Shown here: one piece after another, positions 61,208 to 64,000 of the stretch | Layout: each line of letters opens with the position of its first letter | How positions within the stretch are numbered: position 1 is the first letter of the stretch | Assembly: GCF_016904885.1 (NCBI RefSeq) | Contig: NZ_JADWYI010000001.1 | Span: 6,448,001-6,512,000 of the forward strand | DNA: 64,000 bases | Reading direction: 5' to 3' | From: Archangium primigenium | GTDB lineage: Bacteria > Myxococcota > Myxococcia > Myxococcales > Myxococcaceae | The notes under the pieces: generated by a model | Seen by the model: the letters and a program-made list of their open reading frames with translations, nothing else | Databases searched by the model: none | Told to the model about the DNA's origin: nothing | Program-made: the position numbers and the translations under genes

Positions 61208-64000
61208 GGCAGCACCTCCCGGGAGGCGGTGGGCGGCGTGGGCGAGGCCTCGTCCTGGGACGGGGTCTGGGCGCCCACTCCGGAGTCCTTGACCCTGTCG
61301 GCGGTGGCGAAGAACTCGCTGCCGCGATAGGGCATCTGGCGCACCTGGGCGTAGGCGCCCGGGTGATAGCGGTTGACCTGATCCTGGGCCGCGACCGTCC
61401 ACTCGTTGTAGACGGACAGCTCGTAGGCCTTGCCCAGGGCCTTCTCCAGCGCCTCGCTGGCCTTGTCCTCGAGCGGCAGGGACAGGTTCTCCAGCTCGCC
61501 GCGGTACATGGCGAGCTGCTCCTCGTCGAGGCCCGGCGGGTTGGGCGAGTCGATGATGTTGCGCGCGAAGTCCGCGTAGGCCAGGCCGATGCGGGTGAGC
61601 GCGGCGATGCCCCACTCGCCCGAGCCGCTGGCGAGCACGTCCACGTACTGCTTCTCCAGCTTCTGCAGCGCCTTCTGCTTGGCGGCCAGGTCCGCGCGCA
61701 CCGTGCTCACGCGCTTGAAGCGGATGGCGGTGAAGGCCTGCCAGTCCTCCTCCACGGCGAGGAAGCGCGCCTGGCCGTAGGCGTCGATCAGGTCCGGCTG
61801 CTGCTTGTCCTCGGCGCTCAGCTTGCTCCAGCCGTAGAGCAGGTCCGAGCGCACGCGATCCACGTTGCGCGCGCTCTTGAGGTGCTGGTAGGCGACGAGC
61901 TGCTCGTGGCGCGCGCGGTAGATCTCGGCCTGGGAGACGCGCGCGTCCTTGCCGTAGACGGTGAGGAAGTACTCGAGGGTGCGCGAGGCCTCGGGCCACT
62001 TGCCGTCCTTGCCGTACACGATGCCCAGGTTGTAGGCGATGCGCGGCACGTCGGGCCGATCCTTGAAGCGCTTGAGGTAGGCGCGGTAGGCGGCGAGCGC
62101 CTTGTCGCTCTCGCCCACGCCCTCCCACCACAGGCCCGCGTTGAAGAGCGCGTCGGACACCCACTTCTCCGACTCGGCGAGCAGCGCGCGGCGCTCCTCG
62201 TCACGCGAGCCCGCGGCCGCGTCGGGCGGCGTCTCCGCGGACTCGGCGGCCTCGGGCTTGCCCTTCTTGGCCTTCTTGGCCTGGGCGCGCGCTTCGGCCT
62301 TGCGGGCCTTCTGGGACTGCAGCAGGCGCTGGCCCGAGTCCTGGGCGTCCACGAAGGCCGAGTACATGGCGGCGGCCTTGGCGTACTCGGCCATCTTCTC
62401 GTAGAGGCGCGCGAGCGTGTAGCGCACCTTGGGCTCGAAGACGCTGCCGGGGTAGTCGTGCAGCAGGCGCTCGCCGGCGGCGATGCCGCGGTCCACCTGG
62501 CCCGCCTCCTCGAAGATGACCATGGCGGAGGTGATGGCCCGGTCGGCGTTCTCCGAGCGCGGGTACTCCTTCACGTAGTCCAGGAAGAGGCTGGCGGCGC
62601 GCGCCGGCTCCTTCTGCTTCTGGTAGATGACCTCGTGGATCCACTTGTAGCGCGCGCCCTCGGCCACGCGCGCCACGCGGGCGGCGAACTCGGGGTTGGG
62701 CTTGATGAGCTTGTCGTTGGCGAGGAACAGCCGCGCCTGCTTGTTGAGCTCGTCCCACTCCTCGCGCGACTCGAGCACGTACATGGTCAGGTCGGCGGCG
62801 TCGCGGCTGCGGCGCTCGGCGGGGTACTTCTGGATGATGTCGCCGAAGCGGCGCGCGGCCTCCAGGAAGTGGTGCCGGTCGTAGACGATGAGGGCCGCCT
62901 GGTAGCGCAGGTCGATCTCGTCCGGGTTGTCCGGGAAGAGGCGGTTGTAGGTGTCGCACGCGGCGACGAGCTTGTCCTCGTGGCGCGTGAGGGGCTCCTC
63001 GGCCTGGTGGGCGTCCTTCTTGGTGATGCGGCCCTTCTTCTCCACCTGGCCCTTGGACTTGTTCTCGTCCACCTTCTGGCCGTCCTTGAGGTCGCTCTTG
63101 GAGAGCTCCCCGCGCTCGATCTTCACGAGCTTGTCGTAGGCCATGATGGCGGCGAAGGAGGCGCTCTTGCGGTACGTCTCGTTGGAGACCTCGCGCGCCG
63201 AGTCGCGGTCGGGCACCTGGAAGGCGGCCACGGCGTCGTACTGGGTGGCGGCGGCCTCCCACTCCTCCAGGGCCCAGAGGATCTCCGCGTAGAAGAAGCG
63301 CATGTTGAAGGCGGAGTCGGAGAGGAACTCGGGATCCGTGCTGGACGCGAAGGTGTCCACGTACTGCTTGTAGATGTCGCGGGCGAGCCGGTACGTCTCC
63401 ACCTGGCGCGTCTTCTGCGCCTCCTGGTGGTAGTCCGTCACCATGACGCGCATGGCCTCTTCCGTGACGCTGAAGGCGTTGCGCAGGACGGGCGTGTTGC
63501 CCTCGTTGGCCTTCCACCACGCGCTGCCCGGACGGTAGCCGGACACCATGGTCTTCATCTCGGCGCGCACCTTGTCGCGCTGGCGCAGCCCCTCGAAGGC
63601 GTGGACGATGGCCTGCTGGTACTCCGGGGCGCTCGCGCCCATGGGCCGGTCCTGCAGCAGCACGCGGTAGGTCTCGATGGCGCTGTCGTACAGGCCCACG
63701 TCCACGAGCTGCACGGCCATCTTGGAGATGAGGCGCTCCTGGCGCTTCTCCGGGGCCTTGGCCTTGAAGAAGGCGATGCCCTCCTGGGCCTTGTCCAGCT
63801 TCACGTAGAACATGATGAGGTCGTTGAGCGCCTCGGTGCGCAGGTCGCCCAGCTCCTCGCCGCGCTGGCTGGCGAAGTCCACCACCTCGTGCAGCCGGGT
63901 GAGGCCCTCGTCGTAGCCGCCGGCGTTGTAGTCACACCAGGCGAGCTTGTAGACGGCGTAGGCGTAGACCTTGGGCACCTTGGAGGCGAGCGCCTTCTCG
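61204..64000 (-). CDS. gltD: TPR-repeat gliding protein GltD/AgmU (partial, start outside window)
   Basis: Large helical-repeat protein, open from the right edge of the window to the stop at 61204: 931 residues are visible and the reading frame continues beyond 64000. TPR-like units occur throughout (YAVYKLAWCDYNAGGYDEGL; AYKLGIVYGK-type repeats near 62000), with a Lys/Ala-rich coiled segment around 62200-62330. Such length and repeat content with AglT/GltE downstream identify AgmU/GltD, a periplasmic and cytoplasmic scaffold of the gliding complex. The signal region cannot be seen. Confidence 0.8.
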   Translation of the reverse strand, partial: EKALASKVPKVYAYAVYKLAWCDYNAGGYDEGLTRLHEVVDFASQRGEELGDLRTEALNDLIMFYVKLDKAQEGIAFFKAKAPEKRQERLISKMAVQLVDVGLYDSAIETYRVLLQDRPMGASAPEYQQAIVHAFEGLRQRDKVRAEMKTMVSGYRPGSAWWKANEGNTPVLRNAFSVTEEAMRVMVTDYHQEAQKTRQVETYRLARDIYKQYVDTFASSTDPEFLSDSAFNMRFFYAEILWALEEWEAAATQYDAVAAFQVPDRDSAREVSNETYRKSASFAAIMAYDKLVKIERGELSKSDLKDGQKVDENKSKGQVEKKGRITKKDAHQAEEPLTRHEDKLVAACDTYNRLFPDNPDEIDLRYQAALIVYDRHHFLEAARRFGDIIQKYPAERRSRDAADLTMYVLESREEWDELNKQARLFLANDKLIKPNPEFAARVARVAEGARYKWIHEVIYQKQKEPARAASLFLDYVKEYPRSENADRAITSAMVIFEEAGQVDRGIAAGERLLHDYPGSVFEPKVRYTLARLYEKMAEYAKAAAMYSAFVDAQDSGQRLLQSQKARKAEARAQAKKAKKGKPEAAESAETPPDAAAGSRDEERRALLAESEKWVSDALFNAGLWWEGVGESDKALAAYRAYLKRFKDRPDVPRIAYNLGIVYGKDGKWPEASRTLEYFLTVYGKDARVSQAEIYRARHEQLVAYQHLKSARNVDRVRSDLLYGWSKLSAEDKQQPDLIDAYGQARFLAVEEDWQAFTAIRFKRVSTVRADLAAKQKALQKLEKQYVDVLASGSGEWGIAALTRIGLAYADFARNIIDSPNPPGLDEEQLAMYRGELENLSLPLEDKASEALEKALGKAYELSVYNEWTVAAQDQVNRYHPGAYAQVRQMPYRGSEFFATADRVKDSGVGAQTPSQDEASPTPPTASREVLP

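Overview
The window is high-GC DNA (roughly 70% by eye, with strong G/C preference at third codon positions) from a gliding myxobacterium, probably of the Cystobacter/Archangium group. The evidence for this is a Glt/Agl gliding-motility cluster at the right end, a Sit-like polymorphic toxin lipoprotein, many lipoproteins and outer-membrane barrels, and a GAF hybrid histidine kinase. The exact genus is inference.

Layout. 1-11.2 kb: a continuous minus-strand translation cluster read from right to left: promoter, rpsL, rpsG, fusA, tuf, rpsJ, rplD, rplW, rplB, rpsS, rplV, rpsC, rplP, rpmC, rpsQ, rplN, rplX, rplE and the start of rpsN. The rplC (L3) gene expected between rpsJ and rplD is absent. 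11.2-20.8 kb: housekeeping genes (rimI coupled to a SurA-N-like protein, dnaJ-type chaperone, HEAT protein, hybrid kinase, argS, plsB). 20.8-23.9 kb: a minus-strand operon for an outer-membrane barrel, a 13-haem cytochrome c and a lipoprotein, resembling a porin-cytochrome conduit. 23.9-27.7 kb: CPBP protease, HipA-like kinase with DUF3037 partner, and a zinc-ribbon membrane protein.

27.6-31.1 kb: a visibly lower-GC accessory segment. It is bounded by two 92-bp direct copies of the 3' end of the zinc-ribbon gene (90/92 identical). It carries an orphan membrane protein, a stretch of degenerate sequence and a predicted Cys/His amidase-like protein. No integrase or transposase is visible.

31.1-37.5 kb: MarR regulator and a divergent TolC-adaptor-RND efflux operon ending in a strong terminator. 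37.5-41.4 kb: BamA-like outer-membrane protein, DUF819 permease and a PLP decarboxylase/sphingosine-phosphate-lyase-like enzyme. 41.5-45.3 kb: TetR regulator with twin operators facing a GT1 glycosyltransferase and a DHA2 exporter. 45.4-49.9 kb: zinc-ribbon protein, a PTS IIB-like protein lacking its phosphorylated histidine, LysR regulator, small membrane protein, ArsR-SRPBCC pair with two overlapping operators, and a secreted polysaccharide-lyase-like protein.

50.0-54.6 kb: a 782-residue glycosyltransferase/radical-SAM fusion translationally coupled to a WG-repeat-like protein, then a MerR regulator with a Tat-exported alpha/beta hydrolase. 54.6-64.0 kb: a two-gene toxin/immunity cassette directly downstream of the gliding genes gltD (partial), gltE, gltF, gltG and gltH. 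The most unusual parts are the repeat-flanked insert, the glycosyltransferase/radical-SAM plus WG pair, the Sit-like cassette beside the motility genes, the 13-haem operon, and the IIB-like protein with Asp in place of His.
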